Source: Daedaleopsis sinensis (taxonomy: Eukaryota; Basidiomycota; Agaricomycetes; Polyporales; Polyporaceae). Taken from it: DNA of 64,000 bases. The translations under genes and the position numbers were made by a program. Location: positions 4,216,001-4,280,000 of the forward strand of contig CM066303.1 of assembly GCA_033807695.1 (NCBI GenBank). The letters are read 5' to 3'. The stretch's first letter is position 1. Each line of letters starts with the position of its first letter. The notes under the pieces are model-generated. The model searched no databases. It was given only the letters and a program-made list of their open reading frames with translations, and was not told the DNA's origin. Below, in pieces: positions 33,485 through 45,900 of this stretch.

Positions 33485-35436
33485 TTACATCTCGTCAACA
33501 TCAATCACCAGCCGGCCTGACGGTTGTTCAGTCGCTCGCCCCAAAGCGGCTGTCACGTCACCCTGCTCGTGCGGCGCTGATACGATAGGACGACGCTTCG
33601 CGGGACGTAAGACTGGTCCGCGGTATCGGCCCGGCGCGAGCCTCGGCCACTCCTGTACCGGTGAGGGAGAGCGGGCGCATTTCACGCCGACTGGGGCGTT
33701 GTCTGCCAATCGACTAGGCCCGGCGATCGCGTTGGCCTGGTTCTGGAAGCGTCGAGGGGGCCCATCGAGTATGACGATGTCGAGGCTGTTCGAGGTAGAC
33801 TGAGTAGACGAAGGAGTGGTGGAAGATGTCGACGTAGACTGTGACGACGAAGGTGTCGTGGTGGAGGAGTCCTGTGTAGACGAAGGTGTCGTGGTGGAGG
33901 AGTCCTGGGACCCGTGCGGGTTGTCGTCTCCCTTCTTTTTGCGCCCGCGGAGGTTTGTAGGTAGCTTCTTGGCGTCGGGATGAGCGAGCGCGAAGAGCTC
34001 GAGCCCCAGGGATTCGAGATAGTTGACTTTGCTGAAGCGTATGATGACCGTGCACTCTTGATCTTCGAGGTCGATGCCGTCCAACACGTCTGCGTGCACC
34101 CAGGAAGTCTTGTGCGGACGCCATATGTCGACGTTGGCCGGACATTCCATCTCCTCCCACCGTTCACGGAAGCGGCGGTGGCGTGTGAGATAGATCGTAT
34201 CTTCTTCGTCGGGCGTGCACAGATACACCTTCGGGTCTTCCAGGTCCTAGGGTCCATGTGAGCACCGCTATTCGCAAGTCGTACGTCACTACGCACATCA
34301 TCGTATACGATTGCCATGACCTTCCCTGGCGTGCACACGCGCGCCCGGATGTTGTCTAGGACGTCTTGAGCAGCGCGGAGCTCACCCTTGCGATCTGCGA
34401 TTGTTAGACCGCGTATGTTCTCGGCAATGTGCAGCTCTTCTGCGAAATGCGAAAGAATGTCAATGCGGCGCGAGCGAGTGAGTATGACTGAGACGTCTGA
34501 GTCGATGTAAACGGGTCCGGGAACATTCCCCCAGCGGGCCGTACGTTCGTCCCAGAGGTAAAGAGGATCTATCTTGTCGTTCCTGAGCAAGCCGTCTTGC
34601 CCCAGGTCGCACCACTGGTCCTGGCCTACAGTGAACACAAACGTTCCAGGCCGCTCGTGTTCCTGTGATGCATGAGTCACCGTATTGTGGCATGGCGCGG
34701 GACTGACCTTATTCCAATTGACCACCACGATCTGCCTCTGTAGAGGTGGTTCGCCCTTCTGCATGTGTCACTGAGCTGACACTCATACTCTCTACGACAA
34801 ACGACTCACCTCCCCCATCCCCGTGGCCTTGATTCCGTATATCTTGTCACGAAGCTCCTGGATCGCAGCGATTCGACCAGCCAGCGCCTTGCGCTCACGC
34901 AACAACCCCTGCTCCTTCTTACGTTGCTCCTCGTCCTTCACCTTCTTCTCGCGGAGTGATTTCTTCACTGCTTGCTCGAACTCGCGCTCGGCCTTCCGCT
35001 GCGTCCCTTGCATCAATTTGGTCAACATCTGTTGGCCTTTGTCGACGTCCCGTTGTAGTTTCGCAGCTTTCTCGCGAGCAATGAGTGACTTGATACGGTC
35101 TAGATGATTCCCCTTCGCCTTGGTCGAAGGGTATCTGTGAACGGTGCCGCAGTGGTCACACTCCGGATGGGCACAAAGGGTTAGCCGCATTCCGAGGCAT
35201 GGCAGCGCACAACTACCCACCCGACCGCTCCACTCCGAGGCCCGCTTGTCGTTGTAGCACAGCTGCAGCCTGATCTTAGTGGGCTTCGTCCGATAGTTCG
35301 TGCAGTGCTCCGGGAGGTCGGAAATGCGCGCTGTAGCCCCTTCCTGGCATACTTCACGACGCTCGGCGCTGAATTCGCCACTGTCCTCGGTGACGAAGGG
35401 CGCCAGGCGGTATCCGCGAGGCAGATTGGGCTGCAT
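33485..35436 (-). CDS. Unknown island protein with Cys-rich N-terminal and coiled-coil regions
   Basis: The minus-strand ATG at 35436 gives MQPNLPRGYRLAPFVTED. A Cys/His-rich segment follows (LQLCYNDK, GSCALPCLGMRLTLCAHPE, CDHCGTVHRYP), which may bind zinc. Next is a highly charged coiled coil (AAKLQRDVDKGQQ to KALAGRIAAIQELRDKIYG). After introns come TFVFTVGQDQWCDL, YIDSDVSVILTRSRRIDIL, CTPGKVMAIVYDD and KVYLCTPDEEDTIYLTRHRR, then a long Ser/Thr-rich low-complexity tail with a duplicated SSTTTPSSTQD unit. The function is unknown. It is the last gene of four consecutive minus-strand genes, about 230 bp from its upstream neighbour. Confidence 0.6.
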
Positions 35437-35661
35437 GATGGGAGGACGGGGCGGGGGGAAAGGGTGGGGACGGCGTGTTCCTTTTGCCCATCGACGACTT
35501 GCCGTTCGTTCGGCCACTGGTCTGTGCTATCATTACAAGCGGTGCGTATGGTTGCGGATCTCAGTAATCAAACATTTTACAGGCACAGTTACCGATCTCT
35601 GGCGAATACATGTGCCGCTAGGATCACTACTGGTCAAACGGTCTCAGCGGCCTGTTCACGC

Positions 35662-36782
35662 TCACGCTTCATCGCTCAGCGGAGGTCCGCTCCCTACCCG
35701 CGGACGCACGCGTTTCTCGACATCTGACGTCTCAGGCTCCCGAGCCCGCTTGCGCTCATTGGCTTGGCCCGAGCTGAGCACCGTAACGGCCTCGGGGACA
35801 GTCGCGGCCGGGGCCACGCTGGCGAGCGCAGTGTCTGCGATGGCCGGCGCGGGAACCGTGCCCACTTCGGGTTGGTCGTACGCGTTCTCCGCGGGATCTG
35901 CCTTCATGCGTTCGGCCTGCTGCTGCTTCCATTCTGCGAGCTTCAGGAAATCATGAGTTTCAAGCGCGGTATGCATGATGAATACTTGCCGACATATTGG
36001 CCATGAAAGCTTCCTCCCAAGGCTTGAACTCCTCACCCTTCTCGATCGAGTACAGTTCCCGCCCAAATCCTATCGTGCGCGAGACCCCGAGCAAACGCAC
36101 AAGGACGGTGTCGTACTTCTCCCCTACGGTGAATCCCCGGCTAGTGTGGATGGTTTCCCAGTCTTGATTGTCGTGCATCCACATCTCGACGCGATTCCAG
36201 TCACCGATGTCTTGGTCCAAAGGGGAGTGGAACGTCAAACGCAATAGATTGTCATCATCGAAGCTGACACGATGGGTAACTGGTGGAGCGTTATCCTGCA
36301 CAAGTTTCAGCCAGGGAACGGATTACTAAACTAGCTCGTACCTCAAGCCACAGAATGACGCGGATGTGGCGTAGTCCAAAGTCGATGCGATTGTCGTGTT
36401 CATCCGCGATGGCGCACATTGGCGGCGAGCCACGTTGAGCGTAGATGCGCTCCAGCCATAACCCGAAGCGGATACAACGGTCGACGTCGAGGAGGCGCAT
36501 GAGCAGCGTGGGTATGCGTCCTACCCAGTTCACGGTCGCGTTGCCGAGGGTCTCGCATCGCCAGGTGAGGCTGTCCGGATCGAAGATCTCCAGGACAGTG
36601 GATGGGTCATCGTCGCATGCTTTCACCACCCACGGTAAATCTTGCACATGAACATCTCCTGCGGGGCCTACAGCAACCGTATCCCAAAGGGGAACGATCC
36701 CATTCTGCCAGAGACTTAGCAGGCATCTCACGAGCGGTACATTTATACTCACCTCGCACCAAAGTAGCGCTTTGGCGGTCAT
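35662..36782 (-). CDS. Unknown island protein with an internally duplicated domain
   Basis: Exon 1 is MTAKALLWCE (36782) with a gtgagt donor. Exon 2 runs SLWQNGIVPLWDTVAVG to IRVILWLE. The next exon runs DNAPPVTHRVSF to EEAFMANMSAS, and the last encodes LAEWKQQQAERMKAD and a basic tail with KRAREPETS near the stop at 35662. Two regions look like copies of one module: WVGRIPTLLMRLLDVDRCI-RFGLWLERI and VGEKYDTVLVRLLGVSRTI-GFGRELYSI. The family is not recognised and there are no transport signals. The tail contains a possible nuclear localisation signal (KRVRPR). Confidence 0.55.
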
Positions 36783-37012
36783 TGCGCAAACCTGCGAGCT
36801 TCGCAGCCTGTGTATTGGAGGACAGATGGGGGTGTTGAGAACGCAGGCACTGGGCGTGAAGATGCGTCGACCAAAACGAGCTGCCAAATGCTAAAAAGAT
36901 CAGGGGTAACAGTGCCGATGTGGATTACCTAACCGTATCTGCTTCGGGCAACGGGTCGGAAAATGTATTACTGGTAATATATAATATATGCATGCAATAG
37001 CCCATGATTATC

Positions 37013-38886
37013 CTACAGTGGTCCAGTCTGTTGGCGACGGGCGACCGCCTTCTGGCCCGCTTTCTGCCGACGGCGAGCCTCTCTCTGGGCGATCTCCCTG
37101 GAACTGCTGTCAGTCAGTGGAACCACGAACAGGTGAGTCGACTGACGCTTCGAGTTGGAGTTGCTTAGCCGAAGGACGTCGCTTGCTAGCGTCGCGCAAT
37201 GCTCTTTCTGGTCCGTCCGGTTCAGCGAGAAAGACCCCAGCCGGTTCGGGTGACTTGCGCTTCCGACGGCGTCGAGGGAGGGAGGAGGCGCTAGTCGGTC
37301 CTTCCCCCGCTGCGGTAGGCGCTTCCCGTGGGCGAGAGTGCGTACCTGACTGCGAAGCACGCGCGTTTTGTGGTGTGGACGGGCCCGCAATCCCGTCCTC
37401 TGCGATATGTTCAATGATATCCGCCGTGATCGAGGAGCATGAACTCACCCACATGGCCCGAAGACATGTCGACTTCATCGCCGCCGGCCAGGAATTCTGC
37501 GTCTTCGTTGGAAGTGGCGCGATGTTCTTCTTCAACCGTTCCCATCATGGGACCGCGTTCCGGTGGTTGAATAGCATTAGTCGCTGCGAGGGGTGTAACT
37601 GCGGGGGCACTGCCGACGTTCGTATCCTGGTGGCTGGTAGTTGCGTCGCGCTTGGGGCCTGCATGGGATGCTAGTACTGAGCCCGCATGGTGTTAGTATC
37701 GAATGGGAGTGTGAGTCAGGATGCACGCACACTCTCTGATAACCCTGGCGGTTTTTCTCGTGTTGTCCTCGTTGCCGTCTGGTTCTGTCAAGCTGCTGTG
37801 TGAGGTAGATATGGAGGAATGACGAAGACGGGCGTACCTCGCTTGGATTCGCACAACCACAGCTCAAGCATGCTGGGTATGAAAGTCGGCAGTACACGCA
37901 GCCCGTGGTTGAATGCTTGATCAAAAGAACGACCACTTGCGTCCTCTCCAGCATTGTGTCTATTCGCACGGTCAATGTTTGCGGGAGGGATTCATAGTAG
38001 CAACACGCACAGGATGGTTCGCACCTCCCCCTCATCGTCGAGGCCGCCGAGAACTATCATCCCTCCCCAGTTGAGTCGTTCCGCCTCCGCCATAACCTTT
38101 GTGACCCAATTGGTCATGTCCTCGATCGAGCTGGGTGCTAGGTCAGCGACGTTCAACTGAAATATGTTCAACTCACGGTGGCAAAAGTGATGGCTCGGGC
38201 GCATCACTCCCAGTGCCATCAGCCGGTGACGCGGCGCGCTCTGCAGCGGATGCGTTGTTCCATTCTTCTGCCTGCCTTTCGTACGGTGCTTGGGCGGCGG
38301 CGGTCATTTTGTCCCACACCAGCTTACCAGCCCGACGCTGCCCACCGACATCGTGATAACGTTTGTTCTCCCCGTCTACGACACTGCCTTGTGGGGCTTC
38401 TGGACTCTTGATGAAGGCATCAAAGCCTGTGTAACGTCGAATCCGGTGGGACGAAGCGAAGGCGGGGACATGGGGAATCAAACGGTTTCGTTCCTTCTCC
38501 TTCTCATTACGACACAGCTCGTGGAATCGGGATGTGATTTTCTAGACGAGGCTGAGCACAGACAACGCGTCTGAATGACGGCTCACCTTCCCAACACCCT
38601 GCATACGCAGCTGAAAGTGTTCCACGGTCTCCGGGGGTCTTTGGACTACCTCACCACGGGCCTTGCGCTCAGCAGTGGCATGATTGAGTCGCTTCTTGAA
38701 CTCCTCATTGGTCTCGCCGGCGTATGGCTGCTTGAAATTCTCTTTGAACTTTTCGCCGGCGGCGTTGCCCGCCCGGATGAACGAACCTCGCTCTTCATCC
38801 TTGAGCATGGCTTGGAACTCGTCAGTGGTATACAACTTATCCACGAAAGCCAATTCCGCTTTCGTGAAACGGAATTTGTCCTTCAT
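37013..38886 (-). CDS. Unknown island protein with HMG-box-like segment
   Basis: ATG at 38886 (MKDKFRFTKAELAFVDKL). Exon 1 ends QLRMQGVGK with a gtgagc donor; exon 2 starts KITSRFHELCRNEKEKERN. It then encodes YTGFDAFIKSPEAPQGS, KRYHDVGGQRRAGKLVWDKM and APYERQAEEWNNASAAER; the order of aromatic, basic and Trp positions recalls an HMG box, but weakly. A further exon reads EDMTNWVTKVMAEAERLNWGG then MIVLGGLDDEGEV, and another RHNAGEDASGRSFDQAFNHG. The final exons give EDGIAGPSTPQ, the basic PRRRRKRKSPEP and, near the stop, EIAQREARRRQKAGQK. Exon joins in the last third are uncertain. Possibly a nuclear DNA-binding cargo protein. Confidence 0.5.
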
Positions 38887-39107
38887 GGCAACACCTACGA
38901 CGCTCGGGCAGCAACCGCTAGCGGGAGAGTTAAGCACAGGTGCGACGGAAGTGAGATGGAGTCTGCAGAAGGGCCTTCGGATGTCAGCGTTAATGTGTGA
39001 TTATGTTGTGTTGGGACTTACCAGATTAAATTATTCGATAACCGAACTTTTTTACATTATCTCATGCCAGGGGTTTCGAATACATGTGCAGATAACGGGG
39101 ATACAGT

Positions 39108-41716
39108 TCAAACGGTCGTCGCAATCGGATACAGGGGTAGGCGATGGAAAGTCCTGACAAATGTACGCACGTAGAAGTCCACAGCCTCTTCCTGAACCAG
39201 CATAAACTCGTACGAGGTGAAACCGTCCTCCGCAGCACGCAAGAGGGAACCAGGGCAGTCAGGCCACTGCGCGATCACCGAGAGGAAGGCCTGCAGGGTC
39301 TCGTGGGCGAGAGCGTCTTCGGGCGAGGCGGTCCAACGAAACTGGTGATCCTTCTCGGGGAATCGTGGAATCACTGTGACCACGGTGGATGGTGTCCCCC
39401 ATACCGAAGTCACTACACCCTCTCTCTTCCAACGATGAACCTCCCACCAGCTCGGTTTGTGCACGAGATGAGTGTCCAGTGCCATGAGTTCGGCGCGGAA
39501 GTTGATCTCGTGCGACTCCCACAAGATCCTGTGTCTGATGGAAGAGTCGGCCGCCAAAGTCCGAACGTTCACCTCGACACCGTCTAAGTACGCATTCTCC
39601 GACTCCACATAGGACCGCACGTGCGCCACTCGGGAGAACAGGCGGATGATGCCATTATGTTCCTGCTGTCGGCGTCGAGCTCGTCGGAGATCTGATGGAG
39701 ATCCATGCTTTAGAGGCGGATGCGACTTGACCTGATAATCGCCCCACAACGCTGCGCGCCACTCGGCGATGGATAGTGGCTCGTTGGATAGCGAAGGATC
39801 TAGGATGCGGGCACGAAGGAACTCTCGAATGCGTACGAAGTTGTGGAGGTACCGGTGCACTTTCTCGTCGCGACGACCCTCGGTTGTCTCTGAGGTGGGG
39901 GGACCTAGGCGGGAAGAGATCGTATCAAGCAAGAATGGGGGAGGGTAAAAGTACAATGCACAGGCCGTGGATCGAGGAACTGGCGAAGCCTTCAGGAGCG
40001 CTCTCTCCCAGGCGGGCGCTGGGCGCACAAAAGGGGACTTAGTGAAGGACTTCGCCGGTTCCACCGACGCACCGTCGCTGGTTGCAGCGACGGACAGAGA
40101 CCCTGTCGCTTGTCCACTGACCTCAGACCCGGGACCGCCCGCATCCCCTCCTTTGCCGCGCCGTCGATTGCGACTTTTCTTGGTCTGAGGTTGTACCTGT
40201 GTCTTTGAGACCTCCGCGATGCGCATTCCGAGATGCTGCGTGTGGACCGAGCTCTCCTCTACCCGCGGACGCTTGGACGAATGCGCTTCGGGGATTTCCG
40301 GGGCCTCGGCCAGAGATATCGTCGCCATGCATCTTCCTGCGATATGTTTCGAGACGGCCAACACCATATCCCGCTGCCATGCGCCCGTAAAGCTGCCGAC
40401 TCCCGCAATGCTTCGTGCTTGATTGAAGATGGGGGGAGAGCAGGACTGAGACGAAGACAACGGAATGCTGGTCCCCACGACCTGCCAGATGGGGAGGTTC
40501 GGGGTAAGCGGGCGGAGAAACCAGACAGGAACGCCGATGCGGTGGAGTGTAGCCGCGTCCGACCCGTCCCTGACAAAGGCGCCGACCACAGACAATACTT
40601 GGGCGCTATAATCGAAGCTCCCCTCCAGACGGGGCACCACGACGGACATGTAGACCTTTAACCCGTACAGCTCCAGAGAGACTCTTTGGACGTGGGCCGC
40701 GACGGCGACTGATACCGAGGGGGCCGCAGGGAGATGGTTCATGCGGTCTACGACTTGGCGGAGGATGGTAATGAGGAACCGGGCGTATTTCATGACGTGA
40801 GCTGGAACCTGCATGGTGTTTTCCCAAAGACGAATGACCTCCCCACTCGCACGACCGAGCTGTTGCCTCATTGTTGGATGAATGTGTCCCATACCGGTGA
40901 AGTCGAGGGCGGAAAATGGACCCCAGTCCTTGGCCGGATCGAGGGAATGCCATAGCACGTCGGGATAATCCGGGCCTTGCAGCGGGATGCACGCCAGATG
41001 CCACCGGCCACGACAGAGATCCTGTGGGGACACGGCGTACTCATATATCCCCCACCTTCCATCGCTGAACGTCTCGATCACCTGGGTCTCTCTTGGGTAG
41101 GGCGGGACAAAGCTCACGTTGGGCGTGGTGACAACCATGCGATCAAAGCCACTGCGAGCGGCGGCTTTGGCCTGGTAGAATTTACGGCAAACGTCAGGCA
41201 CTAATGAACGTATTTCAGTAAAATGTCGCAACTGCATCGAGGACTATCATACCTTTTGATCGACGCGTGACACGAAGTTCAGGAACCCCGTCAGGATAAT
41301 CTTGACCTTCGGGTGGAAAATCGAGGTCGTCTTCGTCAGTCGGGCCAGTAGCAGTCGCCTGAGCCGAAGCGGCGTTGCAGGAAGAGCTAGAAAGATGATG
41401 CATAAGTAGCATCGCGGGGCGACTTGCATGGAAGCACTCACATGATCGGAACGTGAACAAGACCGCCAAAGCTGTCCTCGCTCTCGCCGTCCAGTTGGAT
41501 GGCGGAATCACGTTCAGGGTCCCCTACAGGACTGGAACGCGGAGGGCTGGAAGCGACGGGGTTGGAGGCGGACGAGGCCGGGTCTGACGGGGGCTTCTCC
41601 CTAACGATACGTTTGAAATTTGGAAATTTGGTGCGGGTTGGAGGCACAGACGGTGGGCGAGTTGGAGGCACAGACGGTACAGTAGATGTCGCCTCGGAAG
41701 CGGCTAGCGTAGCCAT
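39108..41716 (-). CDS. Large unknown island protein (about 800 aa)
   Basis: Exon 1 from 41716 (MATLAASEATSTVPSVPPT…) has a direct repeat PPTRPPSVPPTR and ends VHVPIM before gtgagt. Exon 2 covers NAASAQATATGPTDEDDL to RVTRRSKG. Exon 3 begins VPDVCRKFYQAKAAARSG after a 3' splice site near 41206 and runs open to the stop at 39108. Blocks include WGIYEYAVSPQDLCRGRW, PAHVMKYARFLITILRQVVD, FDYSAQVLSVVGAFVRDG, WFLRPLTP, a basic KKSRNRRRGKGGD, PAWERALLKASPVPRS, DLRRARRRQQEHNGIIRLF and SWWEVHRWKREGVVTSVWG. The family looks like a recurrent basidiomycete mobile-element-associated protein, but I cannot name it. It is divergent from the KDZ transposase, with 1.25 kb between starts. Confidence 0.65.
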
Positions 41717-42966
41717 GACAGAGAGCAGTGTGGAAATGACCAACACTCACCGATGTAGGGGATGGTGAGTCCAACGCCTATCTCCTCGGGGGGTGCGAAA
41801 CACTTCTTGCGAAACGAGCTTCGAATCTTGCCGGACGAGTCCGCGAGCTTGATTAACCTGGTTGAGGCGATATGTGTCGGCGAGGGTGTACAGCGGTGTC
41901 AGCACGAGGGCCCGACACGCATGCAACCTTGTCGGCTAGTGTCGCGATCGACCGCGGGCTTTATAGCCGAGCAAGACGACCAGCAGACGAGGAAGGTGGC
42001 GTCCAGTTCGGCGTCGACGTGCTGGGGCTTTCAAGAGCGTGTTTGCTTGAAAAAACGCGTTCGGCGCAGGCGTACTTAGAGTCAAGGACGATGGTGAGGA
42101 AGATGATGGAGGACGCCACTGGCTGCAGCTGCGTAGGTGTATGCGCGTCAAACACGTGTGGGAACCGACTCACGTGCGTGCGACAACAGCACGTCATCAA
42201 CGACCTTTGAGCGTCAGACAGGGCTTCCGCGTTCGCCGAAGACAAGGTGTTCCTCTATTACTTCTCGTCCTGGTTGCTCTACACCTCCACTGTCAACCTC
42301 TCGTCGATCTCATAGCCGCTCACGGATACCTCTGATTTTACGAGACAACACCCTCGACAGTGAGTACTCCTGGCAGCGGTTTGGCACTGTACTGACCAGC
42401 ACATGAAATAGCAACCGCGCCACCAGCATTCATCTCCTTCAGTCGGCAAGCAGTACTAGTCAGACGACGAAGATAGCCTGCTCTGTAAGCTGCCATCTAG
42501 TTGTTTGTTTCCCTCGGAGACTCCCCGGGAGGGCCTAGCCCGCCGTTGAGACAATCCTGCCCGCGACCATCGCTGAGGACACGACGACATCCCCACGGCA
42601 TAGGATCACGCACCATCAAGACCGCGGAACAGGAGGCCCGCACGGACGGGCAAGAGGGGTGGAGGGGCTACATCTCATGCGAATTCTTGCATGGTACGTA
42701 TCTATCTTGCTCAGCCTCGACAAGTGAAAAGGTCTTGAGAGAAGATATCGACGACAGGTAGAACTGAGATCAGTTCAAATTAGGTAGTATATTCCCTTGT
42801 CGCAACCATCGCATAGGCCACTTCCGTATATCCCCCTTCTCCCCCCGACAACTGTCACGTACGCGTTATCTTCGCATAAAATAGCCACACGCCGAGCAGA
42901 ACTATGTACCCACGATACCTCCCAACCCGTTTAACGGTCTGCCCTCCCTTCAGGATTTCAATAGCC
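41717..42966. other. Divergent intergenic between island cargo and KDZ transposase
   Basis: Contains the 5' regions of the two divergent genes. Short frames on the minus strand (for example around 41960-42240) show no recognised domain and could be a leader exon of the 39108-41716 gene. No TIR was identified. Confidence 0.35.
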
Positions 42967-45900
42967 ATGGTCACCGGTCAGAGGGCACGGAGGATGGCCG
43001 TTGGTCAGCATGTAGAGTGCGCGCCCTCGGCCGCATATGTATCCGGCGCAATGGTAACCGCCCAGACATCTGCGACGCCCCTATTATCTCGCACTCGCCT
43101 CACCACCACCACCTCCGCTGTCCTGCCAGACCAGATGTCTATTAGAGCCCCGCGAGTCACGTCTTCGCGGGACAGAAACACACGTAAGCCTCCCTTGAAG
43201 TCACCGAGGTCGTCATCACAAAAGACCCGGGGTGAGAAATCGCTGCAACGCATCGACCTTTCGGTGAAAGACGGGGCATCACCAAGTCAGCCTAGAGTAT
43301 CGACACCCTCGCGCGCGCCTCCCCCCTCGTCGACCCCGGAAAGCGGCACCGACGGCACAAAGCAAAATGCCGTTCCTCACCACCGGGACAGTGCCGAGAC
43401 CCCGAGCCAGTCGACTGCGGACGATAGAGAGGGCAAAGCGGAGAGGGCGTCGGGTGAAGACGATATTAACAAGGGAACCAGACATCTGGTAAGAGATTAT
43501 AGAAGGAATGGCGTCCGAGAGACACTGATGTCCATGCCTAGCCCTCCGAAATCATGGCGGCGTTCATCGAGGAACACGCTGAGAAGGCTCAAACGTATCT
43601 TGACCACCGTGAGGCACCACCACCCACACTCGCAGAGTGTCCATCTTGCCAGGGCCAACTGCTCGCCGAAGGTGAGGAATACCGCACACTATTCCGTTGT
43701 CAAGATTGTCCGCTCGCGAGGCCTGTGTGTCGCACATGTGTGTTGCAGGACCACCGATCTCGGCCGTTTGATCGCATCCAGGCCTGGTCGCTTGAAGACA
43801 AATGCTGGATTCGAAAGACTCTGACCGACCTAGGGCAAGTAATCTTCCTCGGCCACGACACCGACCCTTGCAAATCGATTCCCAAGGCCCCGGATGGTAA
43901 GGCCGACCTCTCAGCATGCGTGCGGCGTATGACAGTAGTCCACGAACACGGTCAAATGACGGCTTCCATCATTTTCTGCCAATGCTTTCGTCGACCATCT
44001 GAAGCAGCTCAATTGATCGCCGCCGGAATGTGGCCCGCAACGTGGAAGTATCCCAAGACTGCGACGACTTTGGGAGCTCTAGACGCATTCCACAGACTTA
44101 GCTTGCAAGCCCAGGTCACCTTGCACGATTATGTGGCGTATATCAAGACAATGACGGACGCTGTGCTAACTGAGGAGGTGCCAGTAAGTAGCGCAAAGTT
44201 CAACGCAAATAGGTACTCATCCCACCCGCATAGGACCGCTACCGAGAAATCAACACTTCAATGCGACAATATACCTTTGTCAAAGCATGTCGACGAGCTG
44301 GTGTTGCAGCGAGACGTGACTTACCACCCAAGAGCTTGACAGTTTTCTGCCCGGCGTGCCTGCAACCTGGAGTCAACATGAGAGAGGGTTGGAGAGATCG
44401 CCAGGAAGAATTCCGGTACGTTGGTCGTGTCCTGCACTGGGGGAGTATACTGACATACCCATACTGCAGCCATGTCGACGCGCTGCGAATAGCCTTCGAC
44501 GGCAACTTTCACTTCAACCTCAAAGCGAAACACGCCGACCCCGCTGATTTCCCTCTGTCCATGGGGGCTGGCTACTTCGTGCACGAGAAGGATTTCGCCA
44601 CGTACCTCGCCAAGGTGCCGAAGACTAAACAGAAAGAGGTTAGATTAACTCATACCGTACGGCCTTCTGCTGACCAAACCCGGACAGGAATCGACGTGCT
44701 CGAGCTTCGCAGCAATGCGCTACGGCAAGTACAAAGGTAGCGTATCCGGTGTGGTGGCTGTACTGTGTCGGCACATGCTTGTACTGCCCGGCGGGATCGT
44801 AGACTTGCACAATGGGGAAAGGTGAGGCGACAATGCTCAAAGACCCGAGGGTACCTGACGAGCATGTTTTACAGATTCGCATACGCCGACCTCGTCTTCG
44901 TATCAGCCCTCCAAGCCTATCTGTATCTCCTCCTGATCATATGCGCGTACGATATATGGTGTCAGTATATCAAGAACCTCTTGGAACGCCTGGGGTTGGA
45001 GTTTACTGACGACATGATCAACGATTTGGTCTCGATCACCTCGGCCAAGTTGCCGGACATGAGGGGCGGAGTGAACAAGTATCATTCACACGGCCACAAA
45101 GGCGAATGCCGCAAGCGTTACTCACTATACTACATTCCGGGGGCGGCGATGGACGATGGTGAAACGTGCGAACGTCTTTGGGCCGCCATCAACGATGTCT
45201 CGCGCCGTGCGAAGGAGATGACGGCTGGATACCGCCACGACTTTCTCAACGACGTGATATCTTCACAAAATGTTCAACAGGTCCACCAGATGTGTAAGCC
45301 CGCCTGCTGTACCTGCGATAGCCTCGTACGATGACTGACCAGTCTTGTAGCCAGTGCTCTTTCCGCCAAACTCGCGAAAGCCAAAGAGCGTCTGGGGTCC
45401 ATAACGGAATACCTGCAGACATTAGAAGCAACAATCCGTCAGAACTGCGACCCAGGGTCATTGGAAGCTTGGAAGGCGCAGGAGGCGGAATGGATTGAGA
45501 AGGCGAAGGAAATGGAAGAACATCCCGACCTGGATTGCCCGTATGAACCGCAGGGCGACATTGGTGAGTCATTCGCGATTATCAGCTCCGTAGGAACGAC
45601 ACTGACATCATTTAGGCCTCACATCTAAAGACATGGCGGAGAAGATATCGCAGGAGCGCATGGGGCGAGGGGACAACCATGGTGTCGGGCTCGCGGGGGT
45701 CATATATGACTGTCTTGCTCTTGAACACGAAAGGCGGGTCTCTAGGAAAGCATCTGGCTACCCATGGCTGATAATCCACCAGAGATATACTGCGCGACGA
45801 GATCCTCACCATGCGCCACATTTCCGACGACGACGCGCACACGAAGTTAGCAGGGAAAATCCTGGACCTTACGGAGCGCAGTAAGAGGGTCGTCCTCCGC

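Noticed and set aside
33682..34764. Alternative 360-codon minus-strand frame
   Set aside because: It combines a true exon with out-of-frame read-through of the next intron and exon; the spliced reading is continuous with the 33485-34228 frame.
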